In this document: positions 1-8,593 of the stretch, in pieces
How the letters are laid out: the number at the start of each line of letters is the position of its first letter
Numbering within the stretch: position 1 is the first letter of the stretch
Origin: Enterobacter cloacae
GTDB taxonomy: Bacteria; Pseudomonadota; Gammaproteobacteria; Enterobacterales; Enterobacteriaceae
DNA: 64,000 bases
Assembly: GCF_011078175.1 (NCBI RefSeq)
Contig: NZ_JAALCJ010000006.1
Coordinates: 62,001 to 126,000 of the forward strand
Direction of reading: 5' to 3'
Notes under the pieces: model-generated
Told to the model about the DNA's origin: nothing
The model's input: only the letters and a program-made list of their open reading frames with translations
Databases searched by the model: none
Made by a program: the position numbers and the translations under genes

Positions 1-382
1 TTGAGGTGGCAAAGCCAAACCAGACGGTGCCGACAGGCTTCACGTCGCTGCCGCCGTCCGGCCCCGCGATACCGCTGATGGAGATAGCGTAATCTGCGCG
101 CGCCTCTTTCAGCGCGCCAATCGCCATCTCGATCACCACCGGCTCGCTGACCGCGCCATGCAGCTCAAGCGTGGCTTCACGCACGCCAATCATCTGCGCT
201 TTAGCCTCGTTACTGTAGGTCACAAAGCCGCGTTCAAACCAGGCGGAACTGCCCGCAATATCGGTAATTGCTTTCGCCACCCAGCCGCCGGTGCAGGATT
301 CTGCGGTCGTGAGAGTCGCGCCGCGCTGTTTCAACGCCAGCCCTACTACTTCGCTTAGCTGCATCAATTCATGGTCAGTCAT
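1..382 (-). CDS. pncC: Nicotinamide-nucleotide amidohydrolase PncC (partial)
   Basis: This is the N-terminal 127 codons; the rest lies beyond the left edge. The frame starts MTDHELMQLSEVVGLAL and carries the AESCTGG motif around residue 29 and a SGIAGPDGGS motif near the edge, both typical of the CinA C-terminal/PncC family. PncC deamidates nicotinamide mononucleotide to nicotinate mononucleotide in the pyridine nucleotide salvage cycle. In E. coli the gene sits between mltB and recA, which fits the gene order here except for the zinc transporter inserted between pncC and mltB. The start is the first ATG of the frame. Confidence 0.9.
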   Translation of the reverse strand, partial: MTDHELMQLSEVVGLALKQRGATLTTAESCTGGWVAKAITDIAGSSAWFERGFVTYSNEAKAQMIGVREATLELHGAVSEPVVIEMAIGALKEARADYAISISGIAGPDGGSDVKPVGTVWFGFATS

Positions 383-475
383 TCTCGCTCCAGGCCTTAG
401 TAAAACATGCAGCACAAGATAGCACTTTCTCATCAAATATGGGGATGCGCGTCGGGTTTTACGAGGGGGCTTCAG

Positions 476-501
476 AAAAAAGCCGATGCGGGCGCACCGG
501 C
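476..501 (-). terminator. Rho-independent terminator of the zinc ABC operon
   Basis: Read on the minus strand, an 8-bp stem (GCCGGTGC / GCATCGGC, one G-T pair) with a GCCC loop is followed at once by six T. It lies 12 bases downstream of the binding-protein stop codon and upstream of pncC, so it should end the zinc operon transcript. Confidence 0.75.
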
Positions 502-512
502 CAGAGAGACGC

Positions 513-1391
513 TTATTTCATGCTGTTAGCGAGGGTGTCCACATTGTGGCGAAACGCCTTGACGTAGGTGTCCGCCACGCCGCCCTTCGCGGACAGCGCT
601 TCCGGGTAGAGTTCACCGCCCGGCTGGGCGCCCGTGGCGGTGGCAATCTGCTTCACCAGGCGCGGATCGAGCTGGTTTTCCATAAACCAGGTTTTCACGC
701 CGTCAGCTTTAATCTGATTGATGATTTCGGCTACCTGCGCCGCACTGGCTTCGCTCTCAGACGACAGCCCCTGCGGCGCTATAAACGTCACGCCGTAGGC
801 GCGGCTGAAATAGCCGAAGGCATCGTGGCTGGTCAACACTTTGCGCTTCGCCTGTGGGATGTCGCTGAAACGCTTTTTAGCCCAACCGTCAAGCTGAGAG
901 AGCTGCGCAATATAGGGTTGACTGGAAGCCTCAAGCGCAGCTTTATCTTCAGGATCGGCTTTCACCAGCCCTGAGAGAATATTTTGCGCATACAGTGCGC
1001 CGTTCGCCGCGCTGTTCCACGCGTGCGGATCGGTCACGGTTTTACCGTCCTCTTCCAGCGTGTGCGTTTTCACGCCGTCCGAAGCAACCACCAGCTGGCC
1101 TTTGAATCCGGAGGCTTTCACCAGACGGTCGAGCCAGCCCTCCAGCCCCAGTCCATTGACCACCACCACGTCAGCTTTGCTCAGCGCCGCGCTGTCTTTA
1201 GGCGAGGGTTCGAAGGTATGGGGATCACCGTCTGGCCCCACCAGCGTTGTCACCTTCACGCGGTCGCCGCCGACCTGCTGCGTAATGTCCCCCAGGATGG
1301 AAAAGCTGGTCACCACATTGAGCGTTTTCGCCATTACCCCGTGCGTCATCATGCCGAGCGCTAGCGCCACGGCTAATCCTGTACGTTTCAT
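513..1391 (-). CDS. Zinc-type ABC transporter substrate-binding protein
   Basis: This 292-residue protein is a cluster A-I periplasmic metal-binding protein (ZnuA/SitA/YfeA superfamily). It has a signal peptide ending near residue 21 (MTHGVMA). Likely metal ligands are His58 in DPHTFE, His123 in DPHAW, His189 in TSHDAFGY and an acidic residue near 260 (GGELYPE). It lacks the His/Asp-rich loop of E. coli ZnuA, so it is a distinct paralogue. It is the last gene of a minus-strand operon behind permease, ATPase and a micro-ORF. The Zur box upstream points to zinc rather than manganese as substrate. Klebsiella has a second zinc importer reported under the name ZniABC, which this may correspond to; I cannot confirm that from sequence alone. 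Confidence 0.88.
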   Translation of the reverse strand: MKRTGLAVALALGMMTHGVMAKTLNVVTSFSILGDITQQVGGDRVKVTTLVGPDGDPHTFEPSPKDSAALSKADVVVVNGLGLEGWLDRLVKASGFKGQLVVASDGVKTHTLEEDGKTVTDPHAWNSAANGALYAQNILSGLVKADPEDKAALEASSQPYIAQLSQLDGWAKKRFSDIPQAKRKVLTSHDAFGYFSRAYGVTFIAPQGLSSESEASAAQVAEIINQIKADGVKTWFMENQLDPRLVKQIATATGAQPGGELYPEALSAKGGVADTYVKAFRHNVDTLANSMK

Positions 1392-1405
1392 CGTTTCCCC
1401 TTGCG

Positions 1406-2266
1406 TTAAATAAGCGCTCGCAGACTATCCGCCAGCCTGCTGCGCGTGCCAAATAAAACTGAAATAAAGAACAATGCGCTGGCGGTCAGCACAATGGAGG
1501 GTCCGGCGGGCAGACTCACTGCCCAGGAAAGGCTTAAGCCCAGCCACGCGCAAAAAATACCGCTGATACCCGCCACCAAAAGCAACCCTGGCAGCGTGCG
1601 CACCCAGCAGCGTGCCGCCACGGCGGGTAACATCATCAGCCCGACGGCCATCAACGTGCCGAGCACCTGAAAACCGGCTACCAGGTTGAGCACCAGCAGC
1701 GCCAGAAACAGACCGTGTAACATCCCGGGCAGCCAGCGCGCGTTCACCTGCAACCACGCGGTATCAAACGCTTCGCTGACCAGCCCCCGATAAAAAATCG
1801 CCAGCGTGAGGAGCGTGAACATGCAAACGCCCGTCACGAACAGGGCTGACGCGCTATCCACGGCAAGAATGGAGCCAAACAGAAGATGAAGCAGATCGAC
1901 ATTTGAACCGCGCAGCGACACCAGCGTGACGCCCAGCGCCAGCGAGCCAAGATAGAATCCGGCAAAGCTGGCGTCTTCTTTAAGCGGCGTGCGGCGGCTG
2001 ACCAGCCCGGCCACCAGCGCCACGGCGATCCCGGCAATAAACCCGCCGACAGTCATTGCCAGCAGCGACATCCCGCTGAGCAGATAGCCCACCGCGACAC
2101 CCGGTAAAATGGCGTGAGAAAGGGCGTCCCCCATCAGGCTCATCCGACGCAGCTGAAGAAATACGCCCAGCGCAGTGGTGCTGACGGAGAGCGCCAGGCA
2201 AACCACCAGCGCGCGCCGCATAAAGCCGTACTCAATAAACGGCTGGAAGAAGAGATGCCAGATCAT
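1406..2266 (-). CDS. Zinc-type ABC transporter permease
   Basis: A 286-residue integral membrane protein of the ABC-3 (ZnuB/SitC/D) family with about eight hydrophobic segments. Recognisable family stretches are LRRMSLMGDALSHAILPGVA near residues 43-62 and LMAVGLMMLPAVAARCW in the C-terminal half. It would form the inner membrane channel with the adjacent ATPase and the periplasmic binding protein. It begins four bases inside the upstream ATPase gene (ATGA-type overlap, 2263-2266) and ends 14 bases before the binding-protein start, so the three genes are translationally coupled. Confidence 0.88.
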   Translation of the reverse strand: MIWHLFFQPFIEYGFMRRALVVCLALSVSTTALGVFLQLRRMSLMGDALSHAILPGVAVGYLLSGMSLLAMTVGGFIAGIAVALVAGLVSRRTPLKEDASFAGFYLGSLALGVTLVSLRGSNVDLLHLLFGSILAVDSASALFVTGVCMFTLLTLAIFYRGLVSEAFDTAWLQVNARWLPGMLHGLFLALLVLNLVAGFQVLGTLMAVGLMMLPAVAARCWVRTLPGLLLVAGISGIFCAWLGLSLSWAVSLPAGPSIVLTASALFFISVLFGTRSRLADSLRALI

Positions 2267-2916
2267 GCCACCCTCACCCGCTCGGTTTTCCAGTGCGGCA
2301 TATCAGCGTCCAGCCGCAACGTTTGTGGGAAGTGGCGCGAGACGCGTTCGCTGTCGTGCAGTACCGCCAGCAGGGTCTGCCCCTGCATATACATCTCCAG
2401 CATCAGATCCATCAGCACGTTGCAGGTCGCTTCATCGACGCCGGTGAAAGGCTCATCCAGCATCACCAGCGGCGCCTGCTGCACCAAAACGCGGGCAAAC
2501 AGCATGCGCTGAAACTGGCCGCCGGAAAGTTCATCAATGGTGGAGAACGCCATGGACTCCAGCCCCACGCGCTCCAGCGCGCCGGCAATGCGCATGCGGG
2601 TATCCCGACGAAAACCGGCAAACAACGAGATTGCTGGCCAGCAGCCCATGCTCACTACGTCCTGCACGGTCAGAGGAAATTGCGCCTCCAGCGCGTGACG
2701 CTGCGCCAGCCAGCCCACCACCGGACGTCTTCCCTGCCAGCGAAAGGTACCGCTGACGGGCGGAATAAAGCCGGCGAGCGTTTTCAGCAGCGTGGATTTG
2801 CCGCAGCCGTTGGCCCCGACGATGGCGGTCATGCTCCCGCGTTCAATCACGCCGGACAGCGCGCGCGTTACGGGCTGGCGATCGTACCCTGCCACCAGGT
2901 CATTCATCACGATCAT
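2263..2916 (-). CDS. Zinc-type ABC transporter ATP-binding protein
   Basis: A 217-residue ABC ATPase with Walker A GANGCGKST near residues 34-42, signature LSGGQFQR, Walker B LVMLDEPF and a switch histidine in AVLHD. Length and motifs match the ZnuC/SitB group. It would energise metal import through the neighbouring permease. Its ATG overlaps the stop of a 33-codon membrane micro-ORF by four bases, and its stop overlaps the permease start by four, so the whole unit reads as one operon under the upstream Zur box. Confidence 0.88.
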   Translation of the reverse strand: MIVMNDLVAGYDRQPVTRALSGVIERGSMTAIVGANGCGKSTLLKTLAGFIPPVSGTFRWQGRRPVVGWLAQRHALEAQFPLTVQDVVSMGCWPAISLFAGFRRDTRMRIAGALERVGLESMAFSTIDELSGGQFQRMLFARVLVQQAPLVMLDEPFTGVDEATCNVLMDLMLEMYMQGQTLLAVLHDSERVSRHFPQTLRLDADMPHWKTERVRVA

Positions 2917-3014
2917 GACAACGCCACCGCCCAGCGCACGGCCAGGCAGAGAAACAGAATGAGCACCAGCGCCAGCAGCAGCCGAACCGGGGATGAGAGA
3001 GAAAACAGGGACAT
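2913..3014 (-). CDS. Small single-pass membrane protein in the zinc operon
   Basis: A 33-codon frame (begins MSLFSLSSP, ends RWAVALS) is the first frame after the Zur box. Residues of roughly 9-27 are a continuous Leu/Val/Ile-rich segment able to span the membrane once, with arginines on both sides. Its TGA overlaps the ATG of the ATPase in an ATGA junction, the same coupling used between the other operon members. No family is recognised. It could be a transporter accessory micro-protein or a leader frame that couples translation. That it is made as protein is inference. Confidence 0.5.
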   Translation of the reverse strand: MSLFSLSSPVRLLLALVLILFLCLAVRWAVALS

Positions 3015-3035
3015 GGATATCTCAATTCAAATTAA

Positions 3036-3050
3036 TGTTATAACATAACA
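3036..3050 (-). promoter_or_regulatory. Zur box
   Basis: TGTTATAACATAACA is an inverted repeat (TGTTAT, 3-base spacer, ATAACA). It differs at one position from the Zur core TGTTATANTATAACA known upstream of znu genes and zinT. It lies 22 bases upstream of the micro-ORF that opens the zinc transporter operon, in a locally AT-rich stretch suited to a promoter. Confidence 0.82.
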
Positions 3051-3137
3051 ATAATGAAAGACAATTAAGATGTAAACGGCGGGAGTGAAATGGGAGTGTG
3101 GCGAAATGTTTCTGCGGGAAACAGGTGCGGGCGGGTG

Positions 3138-3175
3138 CCCTCACCCCAGCCCAGCCCTCTCCCACAGGGAGAGGG
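3138..3175. repeat. Palindromic intergenic repeat, copy 1
   Basis: The unit begins CCCTCACCCCAG and ends in the hairpin CCCTCTCCC-ACA-GGGAGAGGG. It lies between mltB and the zinc operon. Related copies occur at 17907 (truncated), 20011 (diverged), 22286 (inverted) and 59422, all intergenic, so this is a dispersed repeat family in this genome. Confidence 0.7.
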
Positions 3176-3189
3176 AAGAATAAGGGGAC

Positions 3190-4290
3190 TTACTGGCTAA
3201 ACGGTGACGCTGCTGGTACACGCGCCTGAGAGACCGCCAGCCCCAGCTGCCATACCGCCATCGCATAGTGCGTGCTGTGGTTGTAGCGGGTAATGGTGTA
3301 GAAGTTTGGCAGCCCGAACCAGTACTGATAACCGGTCCCGACATCCAGACGCAGCAGGCTCACCTGGTCAACATTACCCAGCGGCTGCGACGGCGTTAAG
3401 CCTGCCGCTGCCAGCTGCGCCACGCTGTATTTGGTTTTAAATCCGTTTTCCAGACCAAACGCCTCGCCGTTCGCCTGCACCGCCACCTGGCCGCCCGGCG
3501 TCCAGCCGTGCGCTTTGAAGTAGTTCGCCACGCTGCCAATGGCATCTTCGGGATCCCACAGGTTGATGTGGCCATCCCCGTTAAAATCTACCGCATACTG
3601 CTTATAGGAGGATGGCATAAACTGGCCGTAGCCCATCGCACCGGCGAACGACCCTTTCAGATCTAACGGATCGTCCTGTTCGTCTCGCGCCATCAGCAGG
3701 AAAGTTTCCAGTTCGGAAGAGAAATAGTCGGCGCGGCGCGGGTAGTTAAAGGAAAGCGTCGCCAGCGCATCAAGGATGCGGGTTTTGCCCATCACGCGCC
3801 CCCAGCGTGTTTCCACGCCGATAATCCCGACAATGATTTCAGGCGGAACACCATAGACCTGCCACGCGCGGTTCAGGGCGTCTTCATACTGATTCCAGAA
3901 CGCCACGCCGTTTTGCACGTTGTCCGGGGTAATAAACTGTTTGCGGTAGCGCAGCCACGCGCCGTTTGGCCCGGTCGGCACCTGGGCCGTCGGCGCCTGC
4001 CTGTCCATCAGGCGCAGCACGTAGTCCAGACGCTTCGCCTGAGACAAAATGGCATGCAGCTGCTGGCGGTCAAAACCGTGTTTGCTCACCATTTTATCGA
4101 TGAACTGTTCGGCCGCAGGGTTGTTCGCGAAGTCACCGCCCATCTGCATCATATTGTGCTGCGGCTCTAGCAGGAACCCGCCGGAAGGCGCGCCCGCCGT
4201 TTGCTGAACGGCTTCAGTCTTGGGTTTGCTACTACAGGCGGACAGGAGAATAAGCGCAGGTAACAGCGCTGCATAACGACGCTTGAACAT
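3190..4290 (-). CDS. mltB: Membrane-bound lytic murein transglycosylase B
   Basis: A 366-residue lipoprotein (lipobox LSAC, Cys19) of the MltB family. Like the E. coli enzyme it should cleave the MurNAc-GlcNAc bond of peptidoglycan non-hydrolytically, leaving 1,6-anhydroMurNAc ends, from the periplasmic face of the outer membrane. The catalytic Glu is in GVETRWG (residue 160). The family stretches GSFAGAMGYGQFMPSSY and DFNGDGHINLWDPEDAIGS (a calcium-binding-like loop) are present. It is transcribed away from gutQ. In E. coli it flanks the sorbitol operon, which is missing here. Confidence 0.96.
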   Translation of the reverse strand: MFKRRYAALLPALILLSACSSKPKTEAVQQTAGAPSGGFLLEPQHNMMQMGGDFANNPAAEQFIDKMVSKHGFDRQQLHAILSQAKRLDYVLRLMDRQAPTAQVPTGPNGAWLRYRKQFITPDNVQNGVAFWNQYEDALNRAWQVYGVPPEIIVGIIGVETRWGRVMGKTRILDALATLSFNYPRRADYFSSELETFLLMARDEQDDPLDLKGSFAGAMGYGQFMPSSYKQYAVDFNGDGHINLWDPEDAIGSVANYFKAHGWTPGGQVAVQANGEAFGLENGFKTKYSVAQLAAAGLTPSQPLGNVDQVSLLRLDVGTGYQYWFGLPNFYTITRYNHSTHYAMAVWQLGLAVSQARVPAASPFSQ

Positions 4291-4480
4291 GTGGCATCCA
4301 TTTAACGAGTTCGGTTAAGAACCCAGTATGGTAAAGCATCCGCAACACCTCAAGGAAGCGGTTATGTGGCCATAAGCAAAATCTTTATCATTGACCACGG
4401 TCGGCGCAGGGAGAATGCATTATGATGAGCGCCCCTTCTGTTGGAGCGGGGGATCGGAACGATCGTAACCGGAGAGAAAA

Positions 4481-5446
4481 ATGAGTGATTTTCTGTTAAA
4501 CGCAGGCCGTCAGACCCTTCTGCTGGAGCTACAGGAAGCCAGCCACCTGCCGGAGCGTCTGGGTGAGGATTTTGTTCGTGCAGCCAACACCATTATCCAC
4601 TGTGAGGGCAAAGTGATTGTGGCGGGTATCGGTAAATCCGGTCATATCGGCAAGAAGATTGCCGCGACGCTTGCCAGCACTGGCACCCCGGCATTCTTCG
4701 TTCATCCTGCCGAAGCGCTGCATGGCGATCTGGGGATGATCGAAAGCCGCGACGTGATGCTGTTTATCTCCTACTCCGGTTCAGCCAAAGAGCTGGATCT
4801 CATCATCCCTCGCCTGCAAGAAAAATCGGTAGCCCTGTTAGCAATGACCGGAAAGTCCCGCTCGCCGCTGGCGCTGGCCGCGAAAGCAACGCTGGACATT
4901 TCCGTTGAGCGTGAAGCCTGCCCGATGCACCTCGCACCGACTTCCAGCACCGTCAACACGCTGATGATGGGCGACGCCCTGGCGATGGCGGTGATGCAGG
5001 CGCGCGGCTTTAGTGAGGAAGATTTTGCCCGCTCCCATCCTGCGGGCGCGCTTGGGGCACGTCTGCTTAACAAGGTTCACCACCTGATGCGTACGGACGA
5101 TGCCATTCCTCAGGTCAAACTCGACACCAGCGTGATGGACGCCATGCTGGAGTTGAGCCGCACCGGGCTGGGGCTGGTGGCGGTATGCGATAACGACCAC
5201 CAGGTGAAGGGCGTCTTCACCGACGGCGACCTGCGCCGCTGGCTGGTGGGCAGCGGCAAGCTGGAGGCGAGGGTATCCGAAGCAATGACCAAAGGCGGGC
5301 TGACGCTGAATGCCGACAGCCGCGCCATAGAAGCCAAAGAGGTGCTGATGAAGCGCAAAATCACCGCCGCGCCAGTGGTGGACGAGCATGGCAGGCTGTG
5401 CGGCGCGATCAACCTGCAAGACTTCTACCAGGCGGGAATTATTTAA
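4481..5446 (+). CDS. gutQ: Arabinose-5-phosphate isomerase GutQ
   Basis: A 321-residue protein with an N-terminal SIS sugar isomerase domain (about 35-170, with [13 protein letters not shown] and the [10 protein letters not shown] phosphosugar loop) and two C-terminal CBS domains (about 205-320). It interconverts D-arabinose 5-phosphate and D-ribulose 5-phosphate and is a paralogue of KdsD. In E. coli it is the last gene of the srl (sorbitol) operon. Here it stands alone behind a 190-base gap after mltB, with GGAGAG just before the start codon, so it must use its own promoter. Its stop codon overlaps the stop of convergent norR. Confidence 0.93.
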   Translation: MSDFLLNAGRQTLLLELQEASHLPERLGEDFVRAANTIIHCEGKVIVAGIGKSGHIGKKIAATLASTGTPAFFVHPAEALHGDLGMIESRDVMLFISYSGSAKELDLIIPRLQEKSVALLAMTGKSRSPLALAAKATLDISVEREACPMHLAPTSSTVNTLMMGDALAMAVMQARGFSEEDFARSHPAGALGARLLNKVHHLMRTDDAIPQVKLDTSVMDAMLELSRTGLGLVAVCDNDHQVKGVFTDGDLRRWLVGSGKLEARVSEAMTKGGLTLNADSRAIEAKEVLMKRKITAAPVVDEHGRLCGAINLQDFYQAGII

Positions 5447-6957
5447 CCCTTCAGCCCCAGACGTTTCGCCAGCCTGTGGAGGTTGGCAACGTCCATCTCC
5501 AGCGCCCGCGCGCACGCCGCCCAGCTGCGGTTATTCTGCTCCAGCGCGCGGGTAATCATCTGGCGCTGAAACGCATCCGTCGCCTCGCGCAGGTTTTCGG
5601 TCACGCTCTCAGGTATCACCGGCTTCGCGGACGGCGTCGTTTCCTCATGCAGCGCGAAATGGCGCGCATGAATAACCACTTCATCCCCCGTACGCGTTGC
5701 CCGCGCCAGCACCACCGCACGGTGGATCGCATGTTCCAGTTCACGCACGTTACCTGGCCAGCCGTAGCTCAGCAGGTGCGTCCTCGCGCCAGGGCTTAGC
5801 ACCACGCGGGAAAGCCCCATTTTGAGCCGACACTGTTCGCAGAAAAAGCCCGCCAGCAGCACCACGTCATCGCCCCGCTCGCGCAGCGGCGGCACCGTGA
5901 GCGGGAACACGCTCAGCCGGTGGAACAAATCGGCACGGAAATGGCCCGCCAGCACTTCTTCGCGCAGATCGCGGTTCGTCGCCGCCAGCACGCGCACATC
6001 CACGCGTAAGCTGCGATCGTCCCCCACGCGTTGAATATCGCCATACTGCAACACCCGTAGCAGTTTGGCCTGGAGCGAAAGGGAAAGCTCGCCAATTTCA
6101 TCAAGGAACAGCGTGCCGTTATCGGCCATTTCAAATTTGCCGCTGCGGTTGCTGATCGCCCCGGTAAACGCCCCTTTGACGTGTCCGAACAGCTCACTTT
6201 CCGCCACGCTTTCCGGCAACGCCGCGCAGTTGAGGTACACCAGCGGGTTCACCGCACGAGGCGAGGCTTCATGGATCGCTTTCGCCACCAGTTCTTTACC
6301 GGTGCCGGTTTCACCGAAGATCAGCACGTTCAAATCAGACGCGGCGACAATCTCAATCTCTTTTTTGAGCTGTTCCATGCCCGGCGAAAGGCCGATCATC
6401 TGGGTGTGCGCCACCGGCTCAAACACCGTCGGGCTACCGGGAAGGATGTTCTGGCTCTCAAGCTGTTCTATCAGCAGCGCGTTGTTCAGCGCCCCGGCCG
6501 CCAGCGCAGCAATTAACCGTAGCTCTTCGTCGCTAAAGGTGTCGAACTGATCCGGCGACATGCCATCAAGGGTTAATGCGCCAATCAGGTTCTGCCCGGC
6601 AAATAACGGCAGGCCAATACAGGCGTGCACCTTCAGGCTCTCCTGCCCGGGGATCAGGCCGTCGTACGGGTCGGGCAGATCGCTGTCCGCCGGGAAACGC
6701 ACCACGTCCCCCGCGCGGGCGATGGTTTCCAGACGCGGGTGGCCCTCCAGCGTAAAGCGCCGTCCTAGTACGTCCTTCGCCAGCCCGTCGATGGCCAGCG
6801 GAATAAACTGCCGCCCTTCGTAACGCAGCAGCGCCGACGCATCGCAATCCAGCACGTGGCGCAACGTGGAGATCAGCCGTTGGAAGCGGTCCTGATGACC
6901 AATACCGGTTTGCAGTTCTATGGCGATCTTCGCCAGCACGTCTACGGAAAAGCTCAT
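5443..6957 (-). CDS. norR: Nitric oxide-responsive sigma-54 activator NorR
   Basis: The start [15 protein letters not shown] gives 504 residues, the E. coli length; the open frame runs 25 codons further upstream, but that part covers the NorR sites. The order is a GAF domain (about 1-170), in which a non-haem iron centre senses NO in E. coli NorR, then AAA+ (Walker A GETGTGKE, sigma-54 contacting loop GAFTGA) and a Fis-type HTH at the C-terminus. It activates divergent norVW when NO binds. Three NorR sites lie between the genes, one within 15 bases of this start, consistent with autoregulation. The 3' end overlaps gutQ tail to tail by four bases. Confidence 0.96.
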   Translation of the reverse strand: MSFSVDVLAKIAIELQTGIGHQDRFQRLISTLRHVLDCDASALLRYEGRQFIPLAIDGLAKDVLGRRFTLEGHPRLETIARAGDVVRFPADSDLPDPYDGLIPGQESLKVHACIGLPLFAGQNLIGALTLDGMSPDQFDTFSDEELRLIAALAAGALNNALLIEQLESQNILPGSPTVFEPVAHTQMIGLSPGMEQLKKEIEIVAASDLNVLIFGETGTGKELVAKAIHEASPRAVNPLVYLNCAALPESVAESELFGHVKGAFTGAISNRSGKFEMADNGTLFLDEIGELSLSLQAKLLRVLQYGDIQRVGDDRSLRVDVRVLAATNRDLREEVLAGHFRADLFHRLSVFPLTVPPLRERGDDVVLLAGFFCEQCRLKMGLSRVVLSPGARTHLLSYGWPGNVRELEHAIHRAVVLARATRTGDEVVIHARHFALHEETTPSAKPVIPESVTENLREATDAFQRQMITRALEQNNRSWAACARALEMDVANLHRLAKRLGLKG

Positions 6958-6969
6958 CTTTGCCTCACT

Positions 6970-7025
6970 GTCATTTTGACTATGCATAGTGTCATATTGA
7001 CAATTTTTAAGATAGTCAAAATGAC
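6970..7025. promoter_or_regulatory. Three NorR binding sites
   Basis: Three 11-bp elements GTCATTTTGAC (6970-6980), GTCATATTGAC (6991-7001) and GTCAAAATGAC (7015-7025) match the GTCA-N3-TGAC inverted repeat bound by NorR. The E. coli norR-norV region also has three sites, all needed for activation. They lie 56-122 bases upstream of the -24/-12 promoter. Confidence 0.92.
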
Positions 7026-7080
7026 TACCCATTGTGGATAATGAAAATATAATTCCATTATTTTCAATAATTTAAAAAGT

Positions 7081-7096
7081 TGGCACGCAACTTGAT
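7081..7096 (+). promoter_or_regulatory. Sigma-54 promoter of norVW
   Basis: TGGCACG, four bases, then TTGAT matches the -24/-12 pattern TGGCACG-N4-TTGCW except that the GC of the -12 element reads GA. It lies about 50 bases upstream of the norV ATG and downstream of the three NorR sites. Confidence 0.8.
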
Positions 7097-7144
7097 ATAT
7101 GCAAACCATCTTATTTGAAAACGCTGTATTACGTTGAGGTTGCT

Positions 7145-8593
7145 ATGTCTATTCTGGTTAAAAATAACATTCATTGGGTTGGTCAACGTGACTGGGAAGT
7201 GCGCGATTTCCACGGGACGGAATATAAAACGCTGCGCGGCAGCAGCTATAACAGCTATCTTATCCGCGAAGGTAAAAACGTTCTGATCGATACCGTCGAT
7301 CACAAATTCAGCCGCGAGTTCGTGCAGAACCTGCGCAGCGAAATCGATCTGAACGACATCGACTACATCATTATCAATCATGCGGAAGAGGATCACGCCG
7401 GAGCACTGACCGAGCTGATGTCTTACATTCCGGATACCCCGATCTACTGCACCACCAACGCCATTGACTCCATCAACGGCCACCACCACCATCCGGAGTG
7501 GAACTTCCACACCGTGAAAACCGGCGACACGCTGGATATCGGCAACGGCAAACAGCTAATCTTCGTGGAAACCCCAATGCTGCACTGGCCGGACAGCATG
7601 ATGACCTACATGACCGGTGACGCGGTGCTGTTCAGCAACGACGCCTTCGGCCAGCACTACTGTGACGAACGCCTGTTCAATGACGAAGTGGATCAGACCG
7701 AGCTGTTCGAACAGTGCCAGCGCTACTACGCTAACATTCTCACCCCGTTCAGCCGTCTGGTGACGCCAAAAATCACCGAGATCCTCGGCTTCAACCTGCC
7801 GGTGGATATGATTGCCACCTCCCACGGCGTGGTATGGCGTGAAAATCCTACCCAGATCGTCGAGCTGTACCTGAAGTGGGCGGCGGATTATCAGGAAGAC
7901 CGCATCACCATCTTCTACGACACCATGTCCAACAACACCCGCATGATGGCAGACGCCATTGCCCAGGGCATCAACGAAGTGGACCCGAACGTGGCGGTGA
8001 AAATCTTCAACGTGGCGCGCAGTGATAAGAATGAGGTATTGACCAACGTCTTCCGCTCTAAAGGCGTGCTGGTGGGGACCTCCACCATGAATAACGTGAT
8101 GATGCCGAAAATTGCTGGTCTGGTGGAAGAGATGACCGGCCTGCGCTTCCGTAACAAACGCGCCAGCGCCTTTGGTTCACACGGCTGGAGCGGCGGCGCG
8201 GTAGACCGTCTCTCCACCCGTTTACAGGATGCCGGTTTTGAGATGTCCCTGAGCCTGAAGGCGAAATGGCGTCCGGATCTCGACGCGCTGGAAATCTGTC
8301 GCCAGCACGGTCGCGACATCGCCCGCCAGTGGGCGCTTGCGCCGCTGCCGGAGACCGCACCCGCCGCGGCTGTTGCGACTGAGTCCGTCGAAGAAGCCGC
8401 CCCTGCCGCTGCCGATCTCGGCCCGTGCATGCAGTGCAGCGTCTGCCAGTGGATTTACGATCCTGAACTGGGCGAGCCGTTGCAGGATGTCGCACCGGGC
8501 ACGCCGTGGAGCGAGGTGCCGGACAATTTCCTCTGCCCGGAATGTTCCCTCGGGAAAGACGTCTTTGATGAACTGGCAACGGAGGCAAAATGA
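7145..8593 (+). CDS. norV: Anaerobic nitric oxide reductase flavorubredoxin
   Basis: 482 residues starting [19 protein letters not shown]; the ATG ten codons upstream is less likely because E. coli NorV starts here. It has an N-terminal metallo-beta-lactamase-like di-iron domain (HAEEDHAG ligands), a flavodoxin domain (about 255-395, [17 protein letters not shown]) and a C-terminal rubredoxin domain with [10 protein letters not shown] and CPECS. It reduces NO to N2O in the cytoplasm without oxygen, with electrons from NorW. An Ala/Pro/Glu-rich linker joins flavodoxin and rubredoxin. norW overlaps its last four bases. Confidence 0.97.
   Translation: MSILVKNNIHWVGQRDWEVRDFHGTEYKTLRGSSYNSYLIREGKNVLIDTVDHKFSREFVQNLRSEIDLNDIDYIIINHAEEDHAGALTELMSYIPDTPIYCTTNAIDSINGHHHHPEWNFHTVKTGDTLDIGNGKQLIFVETPMLHWPDSMMTYMTGDAVLFSNDAFGQHYCDERLFNDEVDQTELFEQCQRYYANILTPFSRLVTPKITEILGFNLPVDMIATSHGVVWRENPTQIVELYLKWAADYQEDRITIFYDTMSNNTRMMADAIAQGINEVDPNVAVKIFNVARSDKNEVLTNVFRSKGVLVGTSTMNNVMMPKIAGLVEEMTGLRFRNKRASAFGSHGWSGGAVDRLSTRLQDAGFEMSLSLKAKWRPDLDALEICRQHGRDIARQWALAPLPETAPAAAVATESVEEAAPAAADLGPCMQCSVCQWIYDPELGEPLQDVAPGTPWSEVPDNFLCPECSLGKDVFDELATEAK

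Noticed and set aside
513-1391. Manganese/iron transporter SitA
   Set aside because: Fold and ligands would allow it, but the Zur box and lack of a Fur/MntR-type site favour zinc; kept as an alternative only.
3121-3180. CRISPR-like repeat unit
   Set aside because: Only single hairpin copies occur at distant places, without spacers or regular spacing.
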